Shown piece by piece: positions 1-6,177 of a stretch of 12,619 nt of DNA. The notes under the pieces are model-generated. The model was not told the DNA's origin. It ran no database searches and saw only the letters and a program-made list of their open reading frames with translations. Both the position numbers and the translations under genes were made by a program. Source of the stretch: Candidatus Magasanikiibacteriota bacterium. GTDB lineage: Bacteria > Patescibacteriota > Patescibacteriia > Magasanikbacterales > UBA922. Within the stretch, counting starts at the first letter, position 1, and each line of letters begins with the position of its first letter. Where the stretch lies: contig QIHL01000001.1 of NCBI GenBank assembly GCA_003230965.1, positions 1 to 12,619 of the forward strand, in the 5' to 3' direction.

Positions 1-73
1 AAAAAAGTGGCTTGTCAAAACTAAAGAAAAATGTCTAGAACCACTATAACCAATAGTACTAAATGGGTATATT

Positions 74-102
74 CTGAAAATAACTGCGCTACTTCATATA
101 AT
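74..102 (+). promoter_or_regulatory. Candidate promoter for the PH-like membrane protein
   Basis: A perfect TATAAT at 97-102 follows a CTGAAA box (74-79, four of six matches to TTGACA) after a 17-base spacer. Transcription would begin near 109, only about six bases before the ATG at 115, so the message would be nearly leaderless. Judged by eye; AT-rich DNA gives TATAAT-like strings by chance. Nothing else in bases 1-114 could be supported. Confidence 0.4.
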
Positions 103-114
103 TAAATTAATAAT

Positions 115-549
115 ATGATGTACAAACATACACAAATTGGATATTTAATGTTAGTTACTTTATTTGTTTCTGTTTTGCTTTTTGGAGTAATCTTAATACA
201 AACAAATATTGGACTAATCATTACTATTTCGTTAATTTTTGTTCTGCTTATTATTGCTTCTTTTTCGTCGTTAAAGGTGGTAATTGATAAAAACTATCTG
301 CGGATTAAATTTGGTTATGGCATATTCAAAAAACATTTTCCTCTTAAAGAAATAATCTTAGTAAAAATAGTGAAAAATCATTGGTATTATGGGTGGGGAA
401 TAAGGTTATGGGCATGGCCTCGTATGTGGATTTTTAATGTCTCAGGATTTGATGCAATTGAGATAAAAATGAAAAACGGCAAGATATATAGAATAGGGAC
501 AGACGAGCCAAAAAAACTGGAGCAGGCAATTAAAAAAATAATTCAATAA
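115..549 (+). CDS. Small two-helix membrane protein with PH-like soluble part
   Basis: This 144-residue protein starts with two hydrophobic segments (about residues 10-29 and 32-51) separated by a very short turn. A soluble part of about 90 residues follows, with alternating beta-like hydrophobic patterning. Recognisable pieces are WYYGWGIR (90-97), SGFDAIEI (110-117) and IGTDEP (127-132), ending in a lysine-rich helix. The architecture, two helices followed by a small beta-rich domain, resembles bacterial PH-domain (bPH) membrane proteins; this is a resemblance by pattern only. No catalytic motif is visible. The start is ATG at 115 or the adjacent ATG at 118; there is no Shine-Dalgarno sequence, and the likely promoter lies directly upstream. 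The gene stands alone, 87 bases before the AlkD homologue. Specific role unknown. Confidence 0.6.
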   Translation: MMYKHTQIGYLMLVTLFVSVLLFGVILIQTNIGLIITISLIFVLLIIASFSSLKVVIDKNYLRIKFGYGIFKKHFPLKEIILVKIVKNHWYYGWGIRLWAWPRMWIFNVSGFDAIEIKMKNGKIYRIGTDEPKKLEQAIKKIIQ

Positions 550-563
550 ATATCTTTCTTAGT

Positions 564-628
564 GCTTTTAGCCTAAAATATAAAATAGCATAATAAAGTA
601 TTGATTAGGCTTAAAATTTCCTAAAAGC
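564..628. repeat. Nested inverted repeat upstream of the AlkD-like gene
   Basis: GCTTTTAG (564-571) is an exact reverse complement of CTAAAAGC (621-628), and AGCCTAA (570-576) is an exact reverse complement of TTAGGCT (605-611). The two arms can form one interrupted stem or two alternatives. The right arm ends nine bases before the ATG at 637, so a transcript could fold next to the start codon, or the arms could be a protein site. A CATAAT string (589-594) lies in the loop. There is no U tract, so it is not a simple terminator. Confidence 0.3.
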
Positions 629-636
629 TATAAACT

Positions 637-1365
637 ATGGAAACTAAAAATATTCTAAAACAAATTCGCAAGGAACTTAAAGCAATTATAGAAGAAAAAT
701 ACAGATGTGATAATCAAAAATATTTTAAAGAAAAGATTTTTTGCTATGGCGTAAAAACTCCTGTTGTTCGCAAAATTGCCAAGAAATATTTTAAGCAGAA
801 CAAACACTTAAATAAAAAAGAGACATTTGCTTTAAGTGAAGAACTTTTCAAAAATCAATATAATGAAGAAGCTACTATTGCTATTCAATGGGTTAGCGAA
901 CTTTCCAAGCAATTTGAAAAAAAAGACTTTAAGATTTTTGAAAATTGGCTCACCCAATATATAGACAATTGGGGAAAAGATGACGATTTTTGTTTGCATA
1001 TAATCCACCCGATGATTGAAAAATATCCTAACTTGATTGACAAAATAAAATCATGGTCATATTCTAAAAATATGTGGCTAAGAAGAGCTTCCGCAGTAAG
1101 TTTTATTACAACAATTGGTTCTTTTTATGTGACAAGACATAGTCTTAAAGATATTTTTGAAGTTGCTGAAACACTTTTGCACGATAAAGAAGATTTAGTG
1201 CAAAAAGGATATGGTTGGATGTTAAAATCTGCTTCTGTTCATAATCAAAAAGAAGTTTTGGAATTTGTAATGAAACATAAATCAAGCATGCCGAGAACCT
1301 CATTAAGATATGCTATTGAAAAAATGCCTACCAATCTTAAAAAACAGGCAATGATGAAAGAATAG
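637..1365 (+). CDS. AlkD-family DNA alkylation repair protein (HEAT-like repeats)
   Basis: This is a 242-residue all-helical protein of the AlkD family, the normal length for it. Characterised members are HEAT-repeat DNA glycosylases that remove N3- and N7-alkylated purines without base flipping. Family landmarks are visible: NWGKDDDF (111-118), with Trp112 and Asp116 matching the Trp109/Asp113 pair of Bacillus AlkD; WLRRASAVSFI (147-157), carrying the arginine of the active cleft; QKGYGWMLK (189-197), with Trp194; and the C-terminal LRYAIEKMP (223-231). All expected functional residues therefore seem to be present. The ATG start has no Shine-Dalgarno sequence and sits just after an inverted repeat. 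The gene looks monocistronic: a 163-base gap follows. Glycosylase activity is inferred from the family; non-glycosylase AlkD relatives exist. Confidence 0.86.
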   Translation: METKNILKQIRKELKAIIEEKYRCDNQKYFKEKIFCYGVKTPVVRKIAKKYFKQNKHLNKKETFALSEELFKNQYNEEATIAIQWVSELSKQFEKKDFKIFENWLTQYIDNWGKDDDFCLHIIHPMIEKYPNLIDKIKSWSYSKNMWLRRASAVSFITTIGSFYVTRHSLKDIFEVAETLLHDKEDLVQKGYGWMLKSASVHNQKEVLEFVMKHKSSMPRTSLRYAIEKMPTNLKKQAMMKE

Positions 1366-1403
1366 AATTTATTTACCGATAAATAAAATAAACTAGCCAA
1401 TAC

Positions 1404-1430
1404 TGCATCATGCAACAGCGTATACGATAC
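1404..1430. promoter_or_regulatory. Two short palindromes upstream of the cupin-GH130 promoter
   Basis: TGCAT-C-ATGCA (1404-1414) is a perfect 5-1-5 palindrome. GTAT-ACG-ATAC (1420-1430) is a 4-3-4 inverted repeat. Their centres are 16 bases apart and they end ten bases before the candidate -35 box at 1441. This would be a natural operator position for an operon that should respond to substrate, but short palindromes arise by chance and no regulator gene is nearby. Confidence 0.2.
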
Positions 1431-1440
1431 CAGCTATCTC

Positions 1441-1469
1441 TTGTATTAAAAAATAATATCTTCTATAAT
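1441..1469 (+). promoter_or_regulatory. Candidate promoter of the cupin-GH130 operon
   Basis: TTGTAT (1441-1446) and a perfect TATAAT (1464-1469) are separated by 17 bases. Transcription would start near 1476, giving a leader of about 53 bases before the cupin ATG at 1529. This is the only gap ahead of the three-gene operon. The leader is extremely A-rich and has no Shine-Dalgarno motif. Confidence 0.45.
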
Positions 1470-1488
1470 AAAATCATTGATATTTTTC

Positions 1489-1497
1489 TGTGGATAA
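1489..1497 (-). promoter_or_regulatory. Exact match to the DnaA box consensus
   Basis: The plus strand reads TGTGGATAA, the reverse complement of TTATCCACA, the classical high-affinity DnaA-box sequence. It lies in very AT-rich DNA between the operon's -10 box and its first start codon. I found no second exact box, only one-mismatch copies inside the coding sequence of the 710-residue fusion (near 6582 and 7386), so this is not evidence of an origin. It could be a DnaA-dependent regulatory site or chance. Confidence 0.25.
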
Positions 1498-1528
1498 CAA
1501 AAAAAATAAATAAAATACTGACAATACT

Positions 1529-1870
1529 ATGAAACCTCATTCAACAAATAAACCATGGGGGTCGTTTAGACAATTTACTCATAATGAGAAAACAACCGTA
1601 AAACTACTCTTTGTTACTGCTGGGCAGGAATTATCTTTACAAACACATGAAAAAAGAAAAGAGTTTTGGTATATCATTAAAGGAACTCCAAAACTTGTTT
1701 TGGGAGAAAAAATAATACATGCTCGCACTGGTGACGAATTTACTATTCCTAAAAAAAAGAAACATCGCATCATTGCTACTGACACAGACGTTGTACTTTT
1801 AGAAATTGCTTATGGAGATTTTAATGAGGACGATATTATTCGTTATGGTGACATATATGGTCGTACGTGA
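1529..1870 (+). CDS. Stand-alone phosphomannose-isomerase-type cupin
   Basis: This 113-residue single cupin matches the C-terminal (type II phosphomannose isomerase) domain of bifunctional ManC/AlgA-like proteins: KPWGSF near the start (8-13), the first cupin motif from Gly32 to Glu45 (LSLQTH at 35-40), Gly69...Pro74...His79 as the second motif, and the typical ending from EDDIIRYGD (100-108) to YGR (110-112). The family role is interconversion of mannose 6-phosphate and fructose 6-phosphate. The usual His-rich stretch after the first metal His (HHHR) is HEKR here, so His40, Glu45 and His79 remain but one expected His is replaced. Metal binding or specificity may differ; a related sugar-phosphate cupin role is possible. 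Its TGA stop overlaps the next gene's GTG start by four bases, so translational coupling with the GH130 gene is likely. Confidence 0.8.
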   Translation: MKPHSTNKPWGSFRQFTHNEKTTVKLLFVTAGQELSLQTHEKRKEFWYIIKGTPKLVLGEKIIHARTGDEFTIPKKKKHRIIATDTDVVLLEIAYGDFNEDDIIRYGDIYGRT

Positions 1871-3027
1871 AATACAAAAAAAATATGGAATGGCTAGATA
1901 AACTTATTATTGCAATACGCAACTTGATATGGAATGTTACATTTGATAAATCTTTTCATGTTGCTAAAGAAAAAAAGTATCAACTTATTCGGAGTAACAA
2001 AAATCCAATTATTGCTCCTGGATTATATGAGTGGGAAAGTAAAGCAACGTTTAATCCAGCTGCCATACTTTTAGGTGGGCGCGTGCACTTATTGTATCGT
2101 GCCATAGGACTAGATGGGCAATCAACTTTTGGATATGCATCAAGTGGCGATGGCATTCATTTTGATGAACGATTACCATTCCCCATATTCAGTGCACCAA
2201 AAATATTTGACTATACAACTTTTCACTTGCCTCCGCCACATTTAAGAAAATATAATCCAGATATTTTCCGCTCAGGTGGTGGATGGGCTGGTTGCGAAGA
2301 CCCGCGTCTGGTGGTTATTGAAGAACAAGTGTATTTATTATATCTTGCTTTTGAAGGATGGGATTCTATGCGAATTGCAGTAAGTTCTTTATCAACTGAA
2401 AAATTTTTATCACATCAATGGAAATGGAAACGTCCAAAATATATTTCTCCTACAAAAGAAATACATAAAAATTGGGTGCTATTCCCTGAAAAAATACACG
2501 GAAAATTTGCAGTGTTGCACAATATCCACTCTGAAGATAATTTGCATGTACGTGTAGATTATATTGATGATTTAGAACAATTTAATCCTGACAAAAATAA
2601 ATTCAAAAGCCCTGACCCGCGTTCTATACGTTCAGAAAAATGTGCATGGCATATACGTGCACGGAGTGTCGGTCCGCCACCAATAAAAACCGAAAAAGGA
2701 TGGCTTGTATTATATCATGCAAACGACAGCACTCAACCTAATTTATATAAATTAGGAGCCTTATTGCTTGACTTACAAGATCCACGCAAAATTCTTTATA
2801 GAGCGAAGGAAACAATTTTAGAACCAAATACGTGGTATGAAAATGACTGGAAACCAGGAGTAATTTATGCATGTGGTGCTGTTGTAATGGACAAAGTGTT
2901 GTATGTATATTATGGCGGAGGAGATAAATATGTTGCAGTGGCAACTATTCCAATGAAGACACTTTTGGATAAAATGACACACAAAGAAAAAATTCCACTT
3001 ACACAAAAAATAATCTTGCATACATAA
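1867..3027 (+). CDS. GH130-family beta-mannoside phosphorylase/hydrolase
   Basis: This 386-residue protein has a five-bladed beta-propeller GH130 pattern: FNPAA (62-66), YRAIG (77-81), GCEDPR (142-147), WVLFPEK (203-209), GPPPIKTEKGW (269-279), YH (283-284), KLGALLLDLQDPRKI (295-309) and YYGGGD (348-353). Asp145 in EDPR is the position of the catalytic acid in characterised members. These act on beta-mannosides, most as phosphorylases releasing alpha-mannose 1-phosphate, some as beta-1,2-mannosidases; which applies here cannot be told. Residues 1-37 are an extension with an amphipathic stretch (about 8-25). A loop between residues 105 and 140 is longer than in the tandem paralogue downstream. 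There is no signal peptide, so the enzyme is probably cytoplasmic. The GTG start at 1867 overlaps the cupin stop; ATG at 1885 is the alternative. The next GH130 gene begins one base after the stop. Confidence 0.9.
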   Translation: MKYKKNMEWLDKLIIAIRNLIWNVTFDKSFHVAKEKKYQLIRSNKNPIIAPGLYEWESKATFNPAAILLGGRVHLLYRAIGLDGQSTFGYASSGDGIHFDERLPFPIFSAPKIFDYTTFHLPPPHLRKYNPDIFRSGGGWAGCEDPRLVVIEEQVYLLYLAFEGWDSMRIAVSSLSTEKFLSHQWKWKRPKYISPTKEIHKNWVLFPEKIHGKFAVLHNIHSEDNLHVRVDYIDDLEQFNPDKNKFKSPDPRSIRSEKCAWHIRARSVGPPPIKTEKGWLVLYHANDSTQPNLYKLGALLLDLQDPRKILYRAKETILEPNTWYENDWKPGVIYACGAVVMDKVLYVYYGGGDKYVAVATIPMKTLLDKMTHKEKIPLTQKIILHT

Positions 3028-3028
3028 T

Positions 3029-4951
3029 ATGTTTACAGTTAAAAAGATAGAGGAAAATCCATTACTAAAACCAATTAGAAGTCATGCGTGGGAAGGATTT
3101 GCTACCTTTAATTGGTGCCCGACACAAGGAAAAGATGATCCTGTCCACGTTTTATACCGAGCACTTTCTCTTCCAGATCCTCTTTTGGAACAAAAACAGA
3201 TTTCAACAATAGGGCACGCACTTTCACAAGATGGAATACATTTTAATCAAAGAAAAGAGTTAATTACACCAAAAGAAGATTGGGAAAAATATGGATGCGA
3301 AGATCCGCGAATAACTAAATGGGGAAATTCATATTATATTTTTTATACTGCTCTTTCAGTATATCCATTTTCACAAGAGGGCATAAAGGTTGCAGTAGCA
3401 AAGACGAAAGATTTTGAAACTATTATAGAAAGGCATTTAGTAACACCATTTAATGCCAAGGCTATGGCTCTTTTTCCAGAACCTATTTCTGGAAAAATGA
3501 CAGTTATTCTCTCTGTTGATACAGATGAACCACCAGTACATCTTGCAATTAGACAATTAGAAAAAGAAGAAGACCTATGGAATGAAGACCTATGGAATGA
3601 ATGGTATAAAAATTTAGATGAGTATAGTATTGATCCAAAAAGATCACAGTACGACCATGTTGAAGTTGGTGCTCCACCAATTAAAACACCACATGGGTGG
3701 CTACTCATATATTCTCATATTGAAAATTATTTTCCCAATCCAAATAACTTCCAAAAAATCTTTGGCATTGAAGCACTTTTACTTGATATAGATGACCCAA
3801 AAAAAATAATTGGTAAAACAAAAGGTCCAATAATTACACCAACCGAATACTATGAACGAGAAGGTTATGTACGCGATGTTGTATTTCCTAGTGGCGCTCG
3901 TGTAGTTGGAAAAAAGTTACAAATTTTTTATGGTGCTGCTGATACAACTTCTTGTATTGCAGAAGTTTCACTTGAAGATTTAATAAAAAGTATTAACCCA
4001 ACAACTTCTGCCTCATATAATTTTACGCGACATAATGCTAATCCAATACTTCTTCCAAATGAAAATAATCCTTGGGAAGCAAAAGCTGTTTTTAACCCTG
4101 CGGCAATTGATCTAGATGGAAAAGTTCATATTGTATATCGTGCTATGGGAAATGATAATACATCAGTTATGGGATATGCATCATCTCATAATGGACTAGA
4201 CATAGATGAAAAACTTTCTGAGCCTATATATACACCACGTGCTGATTTTGAACAAAAAAAACGCTCTGGAAATTCAGGATGTGAAGATCCTCGGATTATC
4301 AAAATAAAAGATACCATATATATGTTTTACACGGCCTTTAATGCAATCGGTCCGGCTCAAGTTGCAGTTTCTTCTATAACTTGTAATGATTTCATACACC
4401 ATATATGGAATTGGTCTTACCCTATTTTGATAACACCTGGTGGAATTGATGACAAAGACGCATGTATTTTCCCAGAGTCATTCAATAATAAATACTTGTT
4501 CTTTCATCGTATTGAAAATAATATCTGTGCAGATTGGTTTAATAGTTTAAATTTTGAAAAGGAAAAGGTAAATAGATGTATTGAAATACTTGCTCCACGA
4601 AGAGGCATGTGGGACAGTGTAAAAGTTGGAGTTACTGCGCCTCCAATAAAAACCAATGAGGGATGGCTACTTTTGTATCATGCTGTTTCGGCAAATCATA
4701 CTGTCTATCGCGTTGGTGCAACACTTCTTGATCTTTATAATCCTACAATTATGATATCCCGTTCTACTGATCCAATTTTTGAACCAAAAGAAAAATATGA
4801 AAAAGAGGGAATAGTTTCAAATGTTGTATTTCCTTGTGGAGCAATAGTGCGAGATAAAACTATATTTCTCTATTATGGTGGGGCAGATGAAGTTGTCTGT
4901 GTCGCTACAATGAATATTGATAAAATTTTAAACACTCTACGAGTATCATAA
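3029..4951 (+). CDS. Double GH130 protein (two tandem catalytic-type modules)
   Basis: This 640-residue protein contains two full GH130 modules, about residues 1-322 and 327-640, twice the usual length. Module 1 shows YRAL (43-46), GCEDPR (89-94), LFPE (148-151), VGAPPIKT (213-220), IEALLLDIDDPKKI (247-260) and FYGAAD (300-305). Module 2 shows FNPAA (355-359), YRAMG (370-374), GCEDPR (417-422), FPES (481-484), FHRIE (492-496), APPIKT (537-542), LLLYH (547-551) and YYGGAD (615-620). The catalytic-acid positions, Asp92 and Asp420, are both kept. Module 1 has FNWCP instead of FNPAA, LSVD where module 2 has FHRI, and YSH instead of YH, so its substrate or phosphate handling may differ. A perfect 15-base tandem duplication lies in module 1. 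No signal peptide or membrane segment is seen. It is the last gene of the operon, one base after the single-module GH130. Exact substrate unknown; beta-mannoside is the family expectation. Confidence 0.9.
   Translation: MFTVKKIEENPLLKPIRSHAWEGFATFNWCPTQGKDDPVHVLYRALSLPDPLLEQKQISTIGHALSQDGIHFNQRKELITPKEDWEKYGCEDPRITKWGNSYYIFYTALSVYPFSQEGIKVAVAKTKDFETIIERHLVTPFNAKAMALFPEPISGKMTVILSVDTDEPPVHLAIRQLEKEEDLWNEDLWNEWYKNLDEYSIDPKRSQYDHVEVGAPPIKTPHGWLLIYSHIENYFPNPNNFQKIFGIEALLLDIDDPKKIIGKTKGPIITPTEYYEREGYVRDVVFPSGARVVGKKLQIFYGAADTTSCIAEVSLEDLIKSINPTTSASYNFTRHNANPILLPNENNPWEAKAVFNPAAIDLDGKVHIVYRAMGNDNTSVMGYASSHNGLDIDEKLSEPIYTPRADFEQKKRSGNSGCEDPRIIKIKDTIYMFYTAFNAIGPAQVAVSSITCNDFIHHIWNWSYPILITPGGIDDKDACIFPESFNNKYLFFHRIENNICADWFNSLNFEKEKVNRCIEILAPRRGMWDSVKVGVTAPPIKTNEGWLLLYHAVSANHTVYRVGATLLDLYNPTIMISRSTDPIFEPKEKYEKEGIVSNVVFPCGAIVRDKTIFLYYGGADEVVCVATMNIDKILNTLRVS
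3569..3598 (+). repeat. Perfect 15-base tandem duplication inside the double GH130 gene
   Basis: GAAGACCTATGGAAT occurs twice without a mismatch (3569-3583 and 3584-3598) and starts a third time (GAATGG). It adds EDLWN twice, residues 181-190, in a loop of module 1 between the LFPE and VGAPPIKT motifs. The absence of any synonymous difference suggests recent slippage; the frame is kept. Confidence 0.9.
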
Positions 4952-5054
4952 CTTTTAATAGTTGACTGCTACGACTAAAGACAATAACGAATAATAGGTC
5001 TACATAAATTAAAATTATAATTTCTTCACTCTACCAATAATTAACTGAACGCGC

Positions 5055-5060
5055 TATACT
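5055..5060 (+). promoter_or_regulatory. Candidate -10 box of the CapA-like gene
   Basis: TATACT (five of six matches to TATAAT) ends seven bases before the ATG at 5068, so transcription would begin at or next to the start codon and give a leaderless message. No convincing -35 box is seen at the right spacing. The 116-base gap upstream of the gene shows no good terminator for the GH130 operon. Confidence 0.3.
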
Positions 5061-5067
5061 ATCGTAT

Positions 5068-6171
5068 ATGCGTCCCATCCACATACATCACTATACATTT
5101 TTAGGCTTTGGACTCTTGCTAACATTTTGTTTTCTCTTTTTGGCATTTGGTGCATACCAAACATTGCTCGTTACAGAGACTATAAAAACAATTTTTATCC
5201 CATCGCCATATCAAACTACTCGTACAACGACCGACCAAAAAATTGCCATCTCTACACCAGCAACGTTACTCACTGTTGGTAAAATAATGCTTGGTAGAGG
5301 AGTAGAAACACAAATGAAAAATAATGGTGCTGATTTTCCATTTATAAAAATTGATCCATTGCTTCAATCAAGTACACTCGTATTTGGAAATCTGGAAGGA
5401 CCAATTACAAAAAAACACATACAAACACCAAGAGGATCACAAGTTTATTCATTTGATCCACTCATTGCTCCTCTCTTGGCAAAATACCACGTCAACATTG
5501 TCTCACTGGCAAATAATCATACACTAAATCAAGGACAAAATAATTTAGATTATACACGACGACTACTCCACAAAAATAAAATATCTACAATTGGTGATCC
5601 AACACAGGCAAACATGACGTATATTACGACGACAACAATTGGTGGTCTTCCGATTGTTTTTATTGGTTTTAATGATCTTTTTGGTTCATCTAACAAAACT
5701 CAGATGATCTCACTAGTGCAACAGATTGCAAGTACGACAAATACATTTATATTTATTTCAATCAACTGGGGAACGAGATACCGATTGACACACACAAGAG
5801 AACAGCAACTTCTCGCACACAAACTCATTGATGCTGGTGCGGATGTTATCATAGGACAATATCCTCATGTTGTTGAAGATATTGGTATGTACAAAGGAAA
5901 ATATATATTTTACTCACTTGGCAATTTTATCTTTGATAAAAACTTTTCAAAAAATACAGCGCAAGGACTCGCTGTGCAGTTTGCTATTACACAACACAAT
6001 ATCAAATATCACTTGATTCCAATTACAATAACAGCTGATCAACCGAGTATCATGACAGATCCAGACAAAACAGTTTTTTTGCAATTACTTGCAGATCGCA
6101 GCGAAACTGATTTAAAACAAAATATCGCAAGTAGTACGTTGACACAAAATATCAATCCATTCAATTTATAA
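5068..6171 (+). CDS. CapA-like (PgsA/YwtB type) membrane-anchored protein with altered metal site
   Basis: This 367-residue protein has one N-terminal membrane segment (about 11-36), a Thr-rich linker (49-66) and a CapA-family metallophosphatase-like domain. CapA/PgsA proteins take part in poly-gamma-glutamate or capsule export. Family landmarks are MLGRGVE (74-80), FGNLEGPIT (106-114), SLANNH (146-151), IDAGADVIIG (254-263), PHVVE (266-270) and YSLGNFIFD (282-290). Several expected ligands are changed: the Asp of GDxMLGR is Lys72, the His of HWG is Asn233, and GHHPH reads GQYPH (263-267). Asn150, His151 and His267 remain. The protein may be non-catalytic, binding rather than hydrolysing. No CapB, CapC or amide ligase is adjacent, so polyglutamate synthesis is unsupported. 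It is monocistronic and converges on the minus-strand operon, with only six bases between the stops. Confidence 0.85.
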   Translation: MRPIHIHHYTFLGFGLLLTFCFLFLAFGAYQTLLVTETIKTIFIPSPYQTTRTTTDQKIAISTPATLLTVGKIMLGRGVETQMKNNGADFPFIKIDPLLQSSTLVFGNLEGPITKKHIQTPRGSQVYSFDPLIAPLLAKYHVNIVSLANNHTLNQGQNNLDYTRRLLHKNKISTIGDPTQANMTYITTTTIGGLPIVFIGFNDLFGSSNKTQMISLVQQIASTTNTFIFISINWGTRYRLTHTREQQLLAHKLIDAGADVIIGQYPHVVEDIGMYKGKYIFYSLGNFIFDKNFSKNTAQGLAVQFAITQHNIKYHLIPITITADQPSIMTDPDKTVFLQLLADRSETDLKQNIASSTLTQNINPFNL

Positions 6172-6177
6172 AAATCA

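Noticed and set aside
2..49. Open frame at the left edge (15 codons ending in TAA) that could be the end of an upstream gene
   Set aside because: Too short to recognise; open 15-codon frames are common by chance.
115..1365. The first two genes as a recent horizontally acquired island
   Set aside because: They look slightly more A-rich, but there are no repeats, integrase or tRNA borders, and the whole window is AT-rich.
1368..1387. Hairpin TTTATTTA-CCGA-TAAATAAA directly after the AlkD stop, as a terminator
   Set aside because: The stem is exact but only A-T pairs, and no U tract follows on either strand, so it would be a weak terminator at best.
1451..1528. AT-rich leader with a DnaA box as a replication origin
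   Set aside because: Only one exact box, no cluster, and no dnaA, dnaN or rpmH gene in the window.
3343..3708. A 121-codon minus-strand frame inside the double GH130 gene
   Set aside because: It lies opposite conserved GH130 motifs, has no recognisable domain and looks like a shadow frame. The same applies to plus-strand frames at 6289-6639 and 6694-6930 and other short overlapping frames.
4959..4977. Hairpin TAGTTG-loop-CGACTA after the GH130 operon, as a terminator
   Set aside because: Only six pairs including one G-U, seven-base loop, and no T run after it.
5068..6171. Part of a poly-gamma-glutamate synthesis cluster
   Set aside because: No CapB, CapC or CapE-like gene is adjacent and the metal ligands are altered.
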